DNA from: an uncultured Christensenellaceae bacterium
GTDB lineage: Bacteria > Bacillota > Clostridia > Christensenellales > Christensenellaceae
NCBI GenBank assembly: GCA_934555865.1
Contig: CAKTFI010000003.1
Span: 1 to 64,000 of the forward strand
Length of the DNA: 64,000 bases
Direction: 5' to 3'
Shown: positions 36,933 through 48,874 of the stretch, piece after piece
Layout: every line of letters begins with the position of its first letter
Position numbering within the stretch: position 1 is the stretch's first letter
Notes under the pieces: model-generated
Database searches by the model: none
What the model was told of the DNA's origin: nothing
What the model saw: the letters and a program-made list of their open reading frames with translations, nothing else
Translations under genes and position numbers: made by a program

Positions 36933-38396
36933 TCACACCCGCGTGGGGTCGCAGGTGAGGTCGCAGCCCAGCTTCTGGAAGGTGCGCTGATCCGCCGCCG
37001 AGAGCAGCACGCTCGAGTGCACCTGGCACCCGCGCAGCGCGGGCAGCTGATGCAGCGCGCGCGCCGAAAGGTCGTTGCCCGCCGCCGTCGCCGACAGCGC
37101 GATCAGCACCTCGTCCGTGTGCAGGCGCGGGTTCCGACTGCCGAGAAACTTCGTCTTGAGCTCCTGGATCGGCGCGATCGCCTCGGGCGAGAGGATCTTC
37201 CGTTCGTGCGGGATGCCCGCCAGCACCTTGATCGCGTTCACAAGCGCCGCAGAGCTCGCGCCCAAAAGGTCGGTCGTCTTGCCCGTGATGATGCGCCCGT
37301 CGTTTAGCTCGATCGCCACCGCGGGCGCGAGCGTCTCTTCCGCGCGCTGCCGCGCCGGGGGAACGGCCGGCCTGTCCTCCGGCGTCAAGCCCTCCTGGCT
37401 TAAAAGGAGCAAGATCTTCTGCACCTCGCCCGGCTCGCGCCGCCCCTCGGCCACGCCCGCCACCGCCTGGAAATACCGGCGGATGATCTCCTGATCCGAG
37501 GCTTCGCGGCAGGCCGCGTCGTCAAAGATGCAGTTGCCCGCCATGTTGACGCCCATGTCCGTGGGCGAGGCATACGGGCTGCTGCCATAGATGCGCAGGA
37601 AGATCGCGTGCAGCACCGGGAAGATCTCCACATCGCGGTTATAGTTGACGGTCGTCACGCCATACGCCTTCCAGTGGTAGGGATCGATCATGTTCACATC
37701 GTTTAAGTCGGCGGTCGCCGCCTCATAGGCGAGGTTGACCGGGTGGTCGAGCGGCAGGTTCCAGATCGGGAAGGTCTCGTACTTCGCATACCCCGCGCGC
37801 ACGCCGCGCCGCAGCTCGTGGTACAGCTGCGACAGGCAGGTCGCCATCTTGCCGCTGCCCGGGCCGGGGGCGGTCACGACGACGAGCTGCCGCGTCGTTT
37901 CAATATAGTCGTTCTTGCCGTACCCCTCCTCGCTCACGATGCGCGCGACATTGGCTGGGTATTCGGGGATAGTGTAGTGGTGATACACCGCGACGCCAAG
38001 CTCCTTTAAGCGCGCTTCAAAGAGCACGGCGCTTCGCTGTGCGGCATACCGCGTGAGCACGACGCTGCCGACATACAGCCCCCGTCCGCGGAATTCCCCG
38101 ATGAGGCGGATGACCTCGTTGTCATAGGTGAGCCCCAGGTCGGCGCGCACCTTGTTCTTTTCGATGTCCTCGGCGTTGACGGCGATGACGATCTCCGCCT
38201 CGTCCGCGAGCTGCGCCAGCATCTGCAATTTGCTGTCCGCCGCAAACCCGGGGAGCACCCGCGCCGCGTGATAGTCGTCGAACAGCTTGCCGCCGAATTC
38301 CAGATAGAGCTTGTTATCGAACTGCGCAATGCGGTCGCGGATGTGCGCGGACTGCATCGCGAGGTATTTTTCGTTGTCAAAACCGATCCTTGCCAT
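36933..38396 (-). CDS. DUF1846 domain-containing protein
   Basis: A 487-residue soluble protein matching the whole length of the DUF1846 family (MARIGFDNEKYLAMQSAHIRDRI..., VVVTAPGPGSGKMATCLSQLYHE with a P-loop-like GPGSGK). Members are frequent in Bacillota and of unknown function. The start at 38396 is behind a good promoter; the longer frame runs into non-coding sequence. The gene is monocistronic. Confidence 0.9.
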   Translation of the reverse strand: MARIGFDNEKYLAMQSAHIRDRIAQFDNKLYLEFGGKLFDDYHAARVLPGFAADSKLQMLAQLADEAEIVIAVNAEDIEKNKVRADLGLTYDNEVIRLIGEFRGRGLYVGSVVLTRYAAQRSAVLFEARLKELGVAVYHHYTIPEYPANVARIVSEEGYGKNDYIETTRQLVVVTAPGPGSGKMATCLSQLYHELRRGVRAGYAKYETFPIWNLPLDHPVNLAYEAATADLNDVNMIDPYHWKAYGVTTVNYNRDVEIFPVLHAIFLRIYGSSPYASPTDMGVNMAGNCIFDDAACREASDQEIIRRYFQAVAGVAEGRREPGEVQKILLLLSQEGLTPEDRPAVPPARQRAEETLAPAVAIELNDGRIITGKTTDLLGASSAALVNAIKVLAGIPHERKILSPEAIAPIQELKTKFLGSRNPRLHTDEVLIALSATAAGNDLSARALHQLPALRGCQVHSSVLLSAADQRTFQKLGCDLTCDPTRV

Positions 38397-38426
38397 ACTT
38401 CCCCCGTCAAAAAAATCACTTTCTCT

Positions 38427-38455
38427 AGTGTAGCATTTTTCGCGCCGATTCTCAA
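38427..38455 (-). promoter_or_regulatory. Promoter of the DUF1846 gene
   Basis: Minus strand TTGAGA, 17 bases, TACACT. Confidence 0.7.
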
Positions 38456-38722
38456 TTTTTTCTGCGCATTTTTTGCGGGAGGCGTTCTTGCCGCCTACCC
38501 GCGGGCAAGGCCTACCGCGTGTTCGAGAGGATAGCCCCCGGCCAGATGACGCGCCGCGTGCCCTCCGCCCGGGCCTTTTGCCTTCGCCAAGGCAGGCGCT
38601 TTTCCGGAAAATTTTGCGGGAAGCCGCGACGGACGCCCACCCGCGCGCAGAAAGGTCTTGTACTGCGCCGGGATGATTGCCTGATAGCGCCTCCCCCTGT
38701 CCCCTCCGGCATCCATGCCACC

Positions 38723-38756
38723 AAAAAAGCACGGAAAATGCTTCCGTGCTTTCTTC
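38723..38756 (-). terminator. Terminator of pnuC
   Basis: AAAGCACGGAA, loop, TTCCGTGCTTT followed by a T-rich run on the minus strand. Confidence 0.75.
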
Positions 38757-38856
38757 ATTATATGGGTATTGCTTTTTCTTTGCGCTTTCCTTGCGGGGCA
38801 TGTACCCAACCCCCGCGTCCGGCAAGGCTGGTCACCCGGCTTTTTCCGCCCCGGCG

Positions 38857-39636
38857 TCAGCCCTTTGCGGCCTGCACCTGCTTCTTCTCGTGCGACTTAA
38901 TATACTTCGTCCACTTGATGTACCCATAGGTCGTGTTCGTGAAATACCCGGCCTTCAGGATGAGCAGAATCCACTGCCCCGCCATGATGTTCAAAATCGT
39001 CTCGAGCAGGGTGCTAATGTACCACGCAATCCACTGCTCGCGGTAGCGGAACAGGATGAACAGCCCGTTCGCGATGCCCACCGCGCTGCAGCACGCGTCG
39101 AGGTAGCAGGACACGACCTCCAGCGTCGGGTTGCCCGAGAAAATGCCGTTATACTCGATGAGCGTCAGCAGATACCCGATGCCCACCGTCCAGACGGCGA
39201 TCCCGGTCAGGATGAGCACCTCCTGCCACCCCGTGAGGCGGCGCACCTCGGTGAGCTCCTCCTGCTCGGCGTCCTTGTGCTTGTTCCACTGGATAAAGCT
39301 AATGATGTCGATCGGGATCCAGAAGAACAGCGTCGAGGCCATCGTCGCAAAGCGGTAGGACAGCACGAGGCAGATCGCGATCTCGGTAAGCTCCACCACG
39401 AGCGAGACCAGGAAGTTGTACTTGCTCTGCTTGGAGATCAACAGCTCGCAGGCGACATTGCTGAAAATGTCGACTAGGTACAGCGCCATGATGACGCCGC
39501 CGTTGACGCCCTGCGTCTCTTCCTCGGGGAAGAGAAACGCGAACAAAATGGACAGACCTACAATGCTGAAAAACCAGATTTTTTCGTAGGTCGTGAAGTA
39601 ATTCCAGAGCTTTTTTGCACGCTCCTTAAAAGTCAT
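38857..39636 (-). CDS. pnuC: PnuC-family nicotinamide riboside / vitamin transporter
   Basis: A 259-residue membrane protein with seven or so helices. The FFWIPIDIISFIQWNKH segment (WxxxN-type) and the C-terminal GYFTNTTYGYIKWTKY block are characteristic of PnuC. These facilitators import nicotinamide riboside (or thiamine/riboflavin in relatives), which is trapped by phosphorylation inside. The leader is about 220 bases long with a terminator hairpin at its beginning; no known NAD, TPP or FMN riboswitch could be recognised. Confidence 0.88.
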   Translation of the reverse strand: MTFKERAKKLWNYFTTYEKIWFFSIVGLSILFAFLFPEEETQGVNGGVIMALYLVDIFSNVACELLISKQSKYNFLVSLVVELTEIAICLVLSYRFATMASTLFFWIPIDIISFIQWNKHKDAEQEELTEVRRLTGWQEVLILTGIAVWTVGIGYLLTLIEYNGIFSGNPTLEVVSCYLDACCSAVGIANGLFILFRYREQWIAWYISTLLETILNIMAGQWILLILKAGYFTNTTYGYIKWTKYIKSHEKKQVQAAKG

Positions 39637-39823
39637 AGAAAAACCCTCTTTCTAAAAAAATGATTTCTTTCGAAATTTTTCACCAAATTTTCCCCGCCGG
39701 CCAACAGCTGTGTCCTTCGGGCATAGGGGCGGCCAAGGAAGCTGCCCTGCGCGGCATCTCGCCACACTGCTAGGCCAATTCCGGCTCTTTGCATGCGCCC
39801 CTCTTCCGCCTGTTTTCCGCCGC

Positions 39824-39852
39824 AAAAAAGAGACGCCATCGGCCTCTCTTTT
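39824..39852 (-). terminator. Terminator hairpin between folC and pnuC
   Basis: AAGAGAGGCC-GAT-GGC-G-TCTCTT stem with a T-run on the minus strand. It may end the valS-folC transcript or attenuate the pnuC leader. Confidence 0.65.
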
Positions 39853-39864
39853 GGGAATAAACTG

Positions 39865-39893
39865 AGTATATCGGATTTTTTCCCGCTTGGCAA
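39865..39893 (-). promoter_or_regulatory. Candidate promoter of pnuC
   Basis: Minus strand TTGCCA, 17 bases, TATACT, 230 bases before pnuC. The hairpin at 39824-39852 starts directly after the expected transcription start. Confidence 0.55.
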
Positions 39894-39989
39894 GTCTTTC
39901 CTTTGCTGTGCGCCACCCCGGCTTGCCCGTCGGGGAATTTTCTGCCGTCCGCGTGGGCGCAAGGGCGCGCCGCCCCGCCCAGACGCGCC

Positions 39990-41107
39990 TTACTCCCCCG
40001 CGGTTTCCGCCAGCAGGTCGAGCATTTCCCCCGCGAGGTAGAGCGACCCGGCGCACACGATCATCGCGCCCGTTTTCCCGGCATACGCCGCCGCGCGGGC
40101 ATACGCGTCCGCCGCGTCGCGGCAGACCTCCACCGGCGCCGCGCCCCGGAAAACCTCCGCCAGCTCCGCCGCCGGGCGGCACCGGTCATAGGCCATCTGC
40201 GCCGCATACACGCGTTCGAACTGGTCTGCCGCCATTTTATGGAAATAGGACACATCCTTTTCCCGCATGGCCGCCGCGACGAGCACCTTGCGCCGCCCGG
40301 CGTAGCGCGTGCGCAGCGTGTCGTGCAAAAACCGGAGCGAGTCTTCGTTGTGCGCGCCGTCCACGAGCACATCCGCCTCCGCCACATACTGCTGCCGCGC
40401 GGGCAGCACCGTCCGCCCAAGCCCCGCGCGCATGGCCTCCGGCGAGACGAAGATTCCCGCCTCCCGGAGGCATTCCGTCGCGCGCACCGCCGCCGCCGCG
40501 TTCACATACTGCATGCTCGCCGGGTTCTGAATGCGCAAATTGTCGATGCCGTCCACCGAAAAGCTCCCGTCCGGGTGCACGCAGAAGTCTTTTTCCCGCA
40601 CGGTCGAGAGCCGCGCATGCCGCAAAAAGCAGGTCGCCTCCACAATGTGCCGCACGCGGTCGTCCTGCGGCGCAGAGATCACGCGCCCGCCCGGACGGAT
40701 GGCCGCCGCCTTTTCGAGGGCGATCTTCTGGATCGTGTCGCCCAAAATCTCCATATGGTCCATGCCGATGCGCGTCAGGACGAGCGCCGCCACCGGCAGC
40801 CGCGTCGCCGGATCATGCCGCCCGCCGAGCCCGGTCTCCATCACGGCGACCTCCACGCCCTGCTCCGCAAAATAGGCCATCGCGACCTGGAAGAATCTGC
40901 GGAAATACCCGGTCTCCGTCGTCGTTTGCATGAGCCGCGCGAGGTCGGCGGAGGGGATGTCCGCCCCGTCGATGCTCACGCGCTCGTTTTCCCGCCGGAT
41001 GTGTGGGGAAACAAACAGCCCCGTTTTATACCCCGCCGCCGAGATCATGTTGGCAAGGTAGGTCGAGGTCGACCCCTTGCCCTTGGTGCCTGCGATCTGA
41101 ATGAACT

Positions 41108-41111
<4 letters not shown>
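39990..41111 (-). CDS. folC: Folylpolyglutamate / dihydrofolate synthase
   Basis: A 373-residue Mur-ligase-type protein. The P-loop GTKGKGST (residues 8-15), GLGGRHDPA and the C-terminal DGAHNEDSL glutamate-ligase motif are present. It adds glutamate to folates. The start overlaps the valS stop by 4 bases (ATGA). The protein starts directly at the P-loop strand, so the 35-45 residues that normally precede it in FolC are missing. The family is clear, but the specificity and full function of this short form are uncertain. Confidence 0.88.
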
Positions 41112-43777
<2,666 letters not shown>

Positions 43778-43872
43778 GGCTTTTCTCCTTTTGCGTCCAC
43801 CGCGGGCAGGCGGCAGGTTTCCCCGCCCCGCGCGGCATTTTCTCGATTGAACCTTCTAAATACTCTAAAAAA

Positions 43873-44125
43873 CAAAAAGACCCTCGCCCCCAAAAGGGCG
43901 AGAGCCTCGCGTTACCACCTTTTTTCCCCCGCACATCGCTATGCGGGGCTTCGCGTCCACCAACATGGACGAGCCGGATACCGGCGGCCACCCGCTGCGC
44001 CAAGGCGCAGAAGCTCCCAGGCGACTTCCCCGCTTCACCTGCCGCCGCCCTCTCAGCAAACCGGGCCGCTCTCTTGTGCCGTGCAGGCGGGTACTCCTCC
44101 TGTTCCTCGCTTGTCGATTCGTTTT
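43873..44125 (-). ncRNA. T-box leader of valS
   Basis: On the minus strand the leader has the invariant T-box sequence (GGTGGTAACGCG, reverse of 43908-43919) that pairs with the tRNA acceptor end, followed by a strong terminator (43873-43906). A candidate GTG valine specifier triplet lies at 44036-44038, followed by AAG as in many specifier loops. Uncharged tRNA-Val would favour the antiterminator. Confidence 0.9.
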
Positions 44126-44130
44126 TCCTT

Positions 44131-44159
44131 ATGATAGCAGATTTCCCGCCGCGCGTAAA
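44131..44159 (-). promoter_or_regulatory. Promoter of the T-box-valS-folC unit
   Basis: Minus strand TTTACG, 17 bases, TATCAT. Confidence 0.7.
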
Positions 44160-44262
44160 GCCCCTTTTCGCGCCGTCCGCCCGGCGTTTTTTCCGGTTTC
44201 GCCGCGCTCGGCCTTTCCCGCTCTTGCCGCGTCAGGGCTTTTCTTATCCATTTCTTGCCGCG

Positions 44263-44802
44263 TCAGGACTTCTTCGGGAACATCTTGTCCCAGCTCCGCC
44301 ACGCATACTGCACCATGCTGGCCACGCTGCCCGCGAGCGCCACATAGACGAACACCCGGTAAAACGGGAGGTATTCGTGCAAAAAGCAGGTGCCGATCGC
44401 CGTGTTGAACACAAACGCCGCGATCTTGCCAAAGCGGTTGGAGGGCAGCACCACGCGGCTGTTCTTGGCCGTCAAGAGCCCGCCCAGCAGCATCAAGAGC
44501 TCCTTTACAAAGATCACGACCGTCACGCCGAGCGGCAGCACGCCCTTCACCGTGAACGCGACGATGACCCACACCGCCATCATCTTGTCCGCCAAGGGAT
44601 CGAGGAAGATGCCAAGCTGCGTGATGAGCTGATACCGCCGGGCGATGTATCCGTCCAATAGGTCGGTGAGGCAGGCCGCAAGAAAGCAGACAAACGCCCA
44701 AAGCGTCCTGTCCGAGAGCAGCAGCCAGACGACGACCGGCACCAGCAGCAGACGGACAAGCGCGAGGATGTTCGGTAAATTTACAATCTTTTCCTTTTGC
44801 AC
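44263..44802 (-). CDS. pgsA: CDP-diacylglycerol-glycerol-3-phosphate 3-phosphatidyltransferase
   Basis: A 179-residue membrane enzyme with four to five helices and the CDP-alcohol phosphotransferase signature DGYIARRYQLITQLGIFLD plus PLADK (pattern DGx2ARx8Gx3Dx3D). It makes phosphatidylglycerol phosphate for membrane lipids. The start is taken as GTG at 44802 because GGAGG lies 9 bases upstream; the longer frame would contain the promoter at 44846. Confidence 0.92.
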   Translation of the reverse strand: MQKEKIVNLPNILALVRLLLVPVVVWLLLSDRTLWAFVCFLAACLTDLLDGYIARRYQLITQLGIFLDPLADKMMAVWVIVAFTVKGVLPLGVTVVIFVKELLMLLGGLLTAKNSRVVLPSNRFGKIAAFVFNTAIGTCFLHEYLPFYRVFVYVALAGSVASMVQYAWRSWDKMFPKKS

Positions 44803-44845
44803 CGTGCGATTCCTCCGCATTTTTCCAAATTCACATACATATTTT

Positions 44846-44874
44846 ATTATACCGCCGAAAAGTCCGCTTTTCAA
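44846..44874 (-). promoter_or_regulatory. Promoter of pgsA
   Basis: Minus strand TTGAAA, 17 bases, TATAAT, nearly consensus. Confidence 0.85.
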
Positions 44875-45149
44875 GCAATTTCTCGGCGGTGGCGGCGGCG
44901 CGTGCCCCGTCTTGGCCTCTCGCCGCCCTTCTTTCTCGTTTCCGCGCTGCTGCCCTTCCTCCTCGGTTGGCAAGGTCGTTTCCATCCCTTCTTCCCGGGG
45001 GCAGGCTCCGTTACGCCCCTATCGTCCGGTTTCCCTCGCATTTGCCGTCTCTTGTTCTGTCCCGCGCGCACCTTCTGCCCTTCCCGGGGGTAGGCGCACG
45101 CGGCGTTTTGTTGTATAATGGCCTTACTAAGGAAAGGAGCGTTTATTGC
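44875..45149. other. Spacer upstream of the ROK gene
   Basis: Pyrimidine-rich on the plus strand with no gene. A TATAAT box at 45114-45119 without a good -35 lies 30 bases before the ROK gene. Confidence 0.45.
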
Positions 45150-46118
45150 ATGCAATCCTATACCCTCGGCATCGACATCGGCGGCACCAAGATCGCACTC
45201 GGCGTACTCTCGAGTGAATTTCACCTGCTCGCCCGCCGCGAATTCCCCTATGACCCCGCGCGCACGGCGGAGGAGACCTTTGCCCGCCTTGCGGCGCAGA
45301 TCCGGGACTGCCTCTCGGACGCGGGCGCGGAGGCCGCGGCGGTCACACATGTGGGCGTCGGGCTGCCCGGCGTGCTCTCGCCCGACCGGCGGTCGCTCAA
45401 GTTCGCGCCCAACGCCGCGCTGTTCAACGCCTTCCCGCTCTATGACGCGCTGCAATCGCTGTTCCCGGGCGCGGCGCTGCGCATGGAAAACGACGCCAAC
45501 GCCGCCTGCCTCGCGGAAAGCCGCCTGGGCGCGGGACAGGGCTTTTCGAACATGCTCTACGCGACCATCTCCACCGGCATCGGCTGCGGGCTCATTCTGG
45601 ACGGCAAGCTGTACCGCGGGAGCCGCCTTTCCGCGGGCGAGATCGGGCACATGCGCATCTACCCCGGCGGCGAGGCCTGCGGCTGCGGCGGGCGCGGCTG
45701 TGCGGAGGCCTATGCCGGCGGCGCGAACTACCCCCGGCGCATCCGCCGGCGCATCGATGCGGGCGAGCAGACTGCGATGGCCGCGCTGGCGGCGGAACAT
45801 GGCGGCGCGATCGACGGGCGCGTGCTCTCCGCCGCGCTCGGGCTGGACGACCCGATGGCGCGGGAGGTATTCGGCGAAATCTGCGCCGCGCTCGGGCTAC
45901 TGTTCTATAACATCAACAAGCTGCTCGACCTGGACGCCTTCGTGCTGGGCGGCGGGCTCACCAACCTCGGCGAACCGCTGTTCGACGGCGTCCGGCGGGA
46001 ATACGCCGCGCTGTGCACGCCGATGGACGACCCGGCGGACGGCCGCTTTTTGCCCGCGCACTTCTCCTCGGCCGAGATCGGCATCTTCGGCGCGGCCATG
46101 GCGGCGCATCAGGCATAA
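45150..46118 (+). CDS. ROK-family sugar kinase (glucokinase-like)
   Basis: A 322-residue protein with the N-terminal phosphate motif LGIDIGGTKIALGV, catalytic Asp in NDANAACLAE, STGIGCGLI, and the zinc motif CGCGGRGCAE preceded by GH. There is no N-terminal winged helix, so it is a kinase and not a NagC-type repressor. Probable role: phosphorylation of glucose or a related hexose. The start follows GGAAAGGAG; the phosphosugar mutase gene lies downstream on the same strand after 476 bases. Confidence 0.9.
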   Translation: MQSYTLGIDIGGTKIALGVLSSEFHLLARREFPYDPARTAEETFARLAAQIRDCLSDAGAEAAAVTHVGVGLPGVLSPDRRSLKFAPNAALFNAFPLYDALQSLFPGAALRMENDANAACLAESRLGAGQGFSNMLYATISTGIGCGLILDGKLYRGSRLSAGEIGHMRIYPGGEACGCGGRGCAEAYAGGANYPRRIRRRIDAGEQTAMAALAAEHGGAIDGRVLSAALGLDDPMAREVFGEICAALGLLFYNINKLLDLDAFVLGGGLTNLGEPLFDGVRREYAALCTPMDDPADGRFLPAHFSSAEIGIFGAAMAAHQA

Positions 46119-46594
46119 CCCCCGTGTCGGACGACCCCGGGCAACCGCGCATTCCCTCCACTCGGCAAGGCGCGCGCTTCTGACGGCGCGTCCCCTGGCG
46201 CGGCGGGCGGGCGGCACCCGACCTGGCATCAGAGCCCGCGCAAATGCCTGGCTTAGCGGCTTAATCGGAATTCCCGCCCCCGTGAGTGGCCTCCCAAAGG
46301 CCATTTCCCGGGCAGCGCCCAAGCCCGGCGGATGGCCGGTTTCTGCTCCGGGCGATTTCGCGTTCGGCAATGCTTCGCCGCCTTGCCCGCCCGGCATTTT
46401 TGCGGGCGGCGGGCACCGGCGGCGGCATCCGACGCAAAGTCGGGCGGCACATCCGGCATAAAACCGGGCGCGCAAGAACCGTTTATCCCGGCCGGATGGC
46501 CTCAATCCATTTCTCGTTTTCTTCGGAAGCGCACCTCCGTTTCCGCAAATATATCTTCAATAAAAACCTCGACACAGAAAGGAACTCCCTTTAT
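46119..46594. other. Intergenic GC-rich spacer
   Basis: No gene. GGCATTTT/GGCCATTTCCCG-type words appear at 46300 and 46395, similar to other spacers of this window. Confidence 0.45.
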
Positions 46595-48316
46595 ATGGAT
46601 ACCAATTCGATCGTTTCCACGAACTACGCCGCCTGGCGGCAGGCGCTCCCCGCGCTTGCGGACGAGCTTTCCCTTCTCGCGGAGGACCCGGCGCTGCTGT
46701 CGGACAGCTTCTACCGCTTTTTGGAATTCGGCACCGCCGGCATGCGCGGCGTGCTGGGGCTCGGCACCAACCGCATGAACCTCTACACCGTGCGCCGGGC
46801 GACGGCGGGGCTGGCCCGCTATCTCCAAAAGACGGGGCAGGCGGGCGGCTGCGTCGCCATCGCCTATGATTCCCGGCAAAACAGCGAGCTGTTTGCGCGC
46901 GACACCGCGTGCCTGCTCGCGGCGTTCGGCATCCAGTCGCTTCTATACTCCACGCTGCACAGCGTGCCGCAGCTGTCCTACACCATCCTGAAAAAAGGCT
47001 GCGTCGCCGGGGTGGTCATCACGGCCAGCCACAACCCGCCCGAATACAACGGGTACAAGCTCTACGGCGCAGACGGCGGGCAGATGGCCGAACAGCCCGC
47101 CCGCGAAGTCACCGCCTACATCGAGGCGGCGGACGACTACCTCACCCTCTCGCCCATGGCAGAGGAAGAGGCGGTACAAAAGGGCCTGCTCACCTATCTG
47201 GGCGCGGAGATGGACGCGGCGTACTATGCCGATGTGCTCTCGCTCGTCCGGGAACACGACGCCATCCGCGACTATGCCCCCGCCTTCCGCGCGGTATACA
47301 CGCCCCTGTTCGGCACGGGCCGCGCGCCGGTCACGCACATGCTGTCCGCGCTCGGCATCCAGTATTCGCTCGTCGCGGCGCAGGCGGAACCGAACGGACA
47401 TTTCCCGGGACTTTCCGCCCCCAACCCCGAAAACCCCGAGGCGTTCTCCCTCGCGATCCGGCAGGCCGACGCCGAGGGCGCGAACCTCATCCTCGCGACC
47501 GACCCGGACTGCGACCGGTTGGGCGTCGCCGTGCGAAACGCCGCGGGTGATTGGCAGATCCTGACAGGCAACGAGATTGGCTGCCTGCTTTTGGAACACC
47601 TCGCGTCCACCCGTCCGCTCTTTTCGGACAGCTTCGCCGTCAAGTCCATCGTGTCCTCGCTGCTCGCCGACCGCATCGCCGCCGCGCATGGCGTGCAGAT
47701 GCGGCAGGTGCTGACCGGCTTCAAATACATTGCGCAGCAGATCGCGCAGTCGGCCTCGTCCGGCGAGGGGCACTTCCTGTTCGGCTTCGAGGAAAGCTAC
47801 GGGTTTTTGGGCGGCACCTTCGTGCGCGACAAGGACGCCGCCATGGCGACCGTGCTGCTCGCCGAGGCGGCCTGCTGTTATGCGCGCCGGGGCATGAGCC
47901 TGTTCGACGCGCTCACGGAATTGTATAAGAAGTATGGCTATGTGCGCGAGGAGGTGCTGTCCCTGACGCGCGGCGGGCAGGAGGGCATGACACAGATCGC
48001 GCGCGCTGTCGCGTCGCTGCGCGAGCGGCCCATCCGCGAACTCGCGGGGCATGTGTTCGCCGTCGCTGCGGACTATGAAGCGGGCGTCTCGACCCACCTC
48101 GCGACGGGGCTCACCTCGCCCATCCGCCTGCCGCGGTCGAATGTGCTGTCCTATTCCTTCCCGGGCGGGCGGCTGGTCATCCGGCCGTCGGGCACCGAGC
48201 CCAAGCTCAAGGCATACCTCGCCGTCGAGGGCAAGGACGCGGCCGACGCCCAGGCGCAGGCCGCCGCGCTTCGCGCCGCGGTGGAGGAACTGCTCACCGC
48301 CCGCATGCAGGGCTAA
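46595..48316 (+). CDS. Phosphoglucomutase / phosphomannomutase family protein
   Basis: A 573-residue alpha-D-phosphohexomutase. Active-site Ser in VVITASHNPPEYNG, metal loop ATDPDCDRLG, sugar-binding GFEESYGFL and the C-terminal RPSGTEPK phosphate site are all intact. It interconverts hexose 1- and 6-phosphates. The start at 46595 has AAAGGA upstream. With the ROK kinase it may form a glucose-to-glucose-1-phosphate route (inference). Confidence 0.94.
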   Translation: MDTNSIVSTNYAAWRQALPALADELSLLAEDPALLSDSFYRFLEFGTAGMRGVLGLGTNRMNLYTVRRATAGLARYLQKTGQAGGCVAIAYDSRQNSELFARDTACLLAAFGIQSLLYSTLHSVPQLSYTILKKGCVAGVVITASHNPPEYNGYKLYGADGGQMAEQPAREVTAYIEAADDYLTLSPMAEEEAVQKGLLTYLGAEMDAAYYADVLSLVREHDAIRDYAPAFRAVYTPLFGTGRAPVTHMLSALGIQYSLVAAQAEPNGHFPGLSAPNPENPEAFSLAIRQADAEGANLILATDPDCDRLGVAVRNAAGDWQILTGNEIGCLLLEHLASTRPLFSDSFAVKSIVSSLLADRIAAAHGVQMRQVLTGFKYIAQQIAQSASSGEGHFLFGFEESYGFLGGTFVRDKDAAMATVLLAEAACCYARRGMSLFDALTELYKKYGYVREEVLSLTRGGQEGMTQIARAVASLRERPIRELAGHVFAVAADYEAGVSTHLATGLTSPIRLPRSNVLSYSFPGGRLVIRPSGTEPKLKAYLAVEGKDAADAQAQAAALRAAVEELLTARMQG

Positions 48317-48743
48317 AAAGCTCTCGCCGCGCAGGAAGCGGCTCTTGGCGGCTTTCCTGCATACGGGAGTGAATTTTTCCCGGGCAAAAGCCTTCTTCCT
48401 CTGCCCCGCCTTCCCTCCCGCATGCAGGGCTGAGCGGCCGATCTTCCCGGGCAGCCACCCGGCAAACCGCCCGGCACAGACTTACCCCCCGGGCAGAGGT
48501 AAGCGGCTCTCCCACCCCCCTGCGCATCGCTCGCGTTTGGCGCGGCATTCCCTGCCCGCCGATGCCTAGAGCCTCCCGCTTTGGCGCAGCCTCTGCTCCC
48601 CGCCAATCGGCTCTTCCTGGGTGCGGCCAAGGGGCATGCTTCCCCCGGGGCGGCCGTTCCCGCGGGTGGGCATCTCCCGCTTGCGGGCAGCGCCCCTATA
48701 ACCCGTTTTTGCATTTTTGAAACGGAAAATTTTCAAACCGGGC
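48317..48743. other. Intergenic spacer before pckA
   Basis: No gene recognised. A GCAGGAA...TTTCCTGC hairpin near 48328-48360 lacks a T-run. Confidence 0.45.
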
Positions 48744-48773
48744 TTGACTTCCCTGCCCCGTTTGCGCTATGAT
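48744..48773 (+). promoter_or_regulatory. Promoter of pckA
   Basis: TTGACT, 18 bases, TATGAT; a leader of about 95 bases follows. Confidence 0.75.
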
Positions 48774-48874
48774 AGCGTTGTATAAAGCATATATGGTATC
48801 ATGGCGGGGAATTTGCTTGATATGCTTGCCTGCATCCCGCCGGAAGCCATAAATTCATAGAAAGAGGTATGCAT

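Larger units (their letters stand above)
38397..38856. other. Intergenic region with promoter and terminator
   Basis: It contains the DUF1846 promoter (38427-38455) and the pnuC terminator (38723-38756). The 38460-38720 stretch shows no gene or repeat that I could define. Confidence 0.5.

Noticed and set aside
39637-39860. TPP, FMN or NAD riboswitch before pnuC
   Set aside because: None of the conserved core sequences of these aptamers is present.
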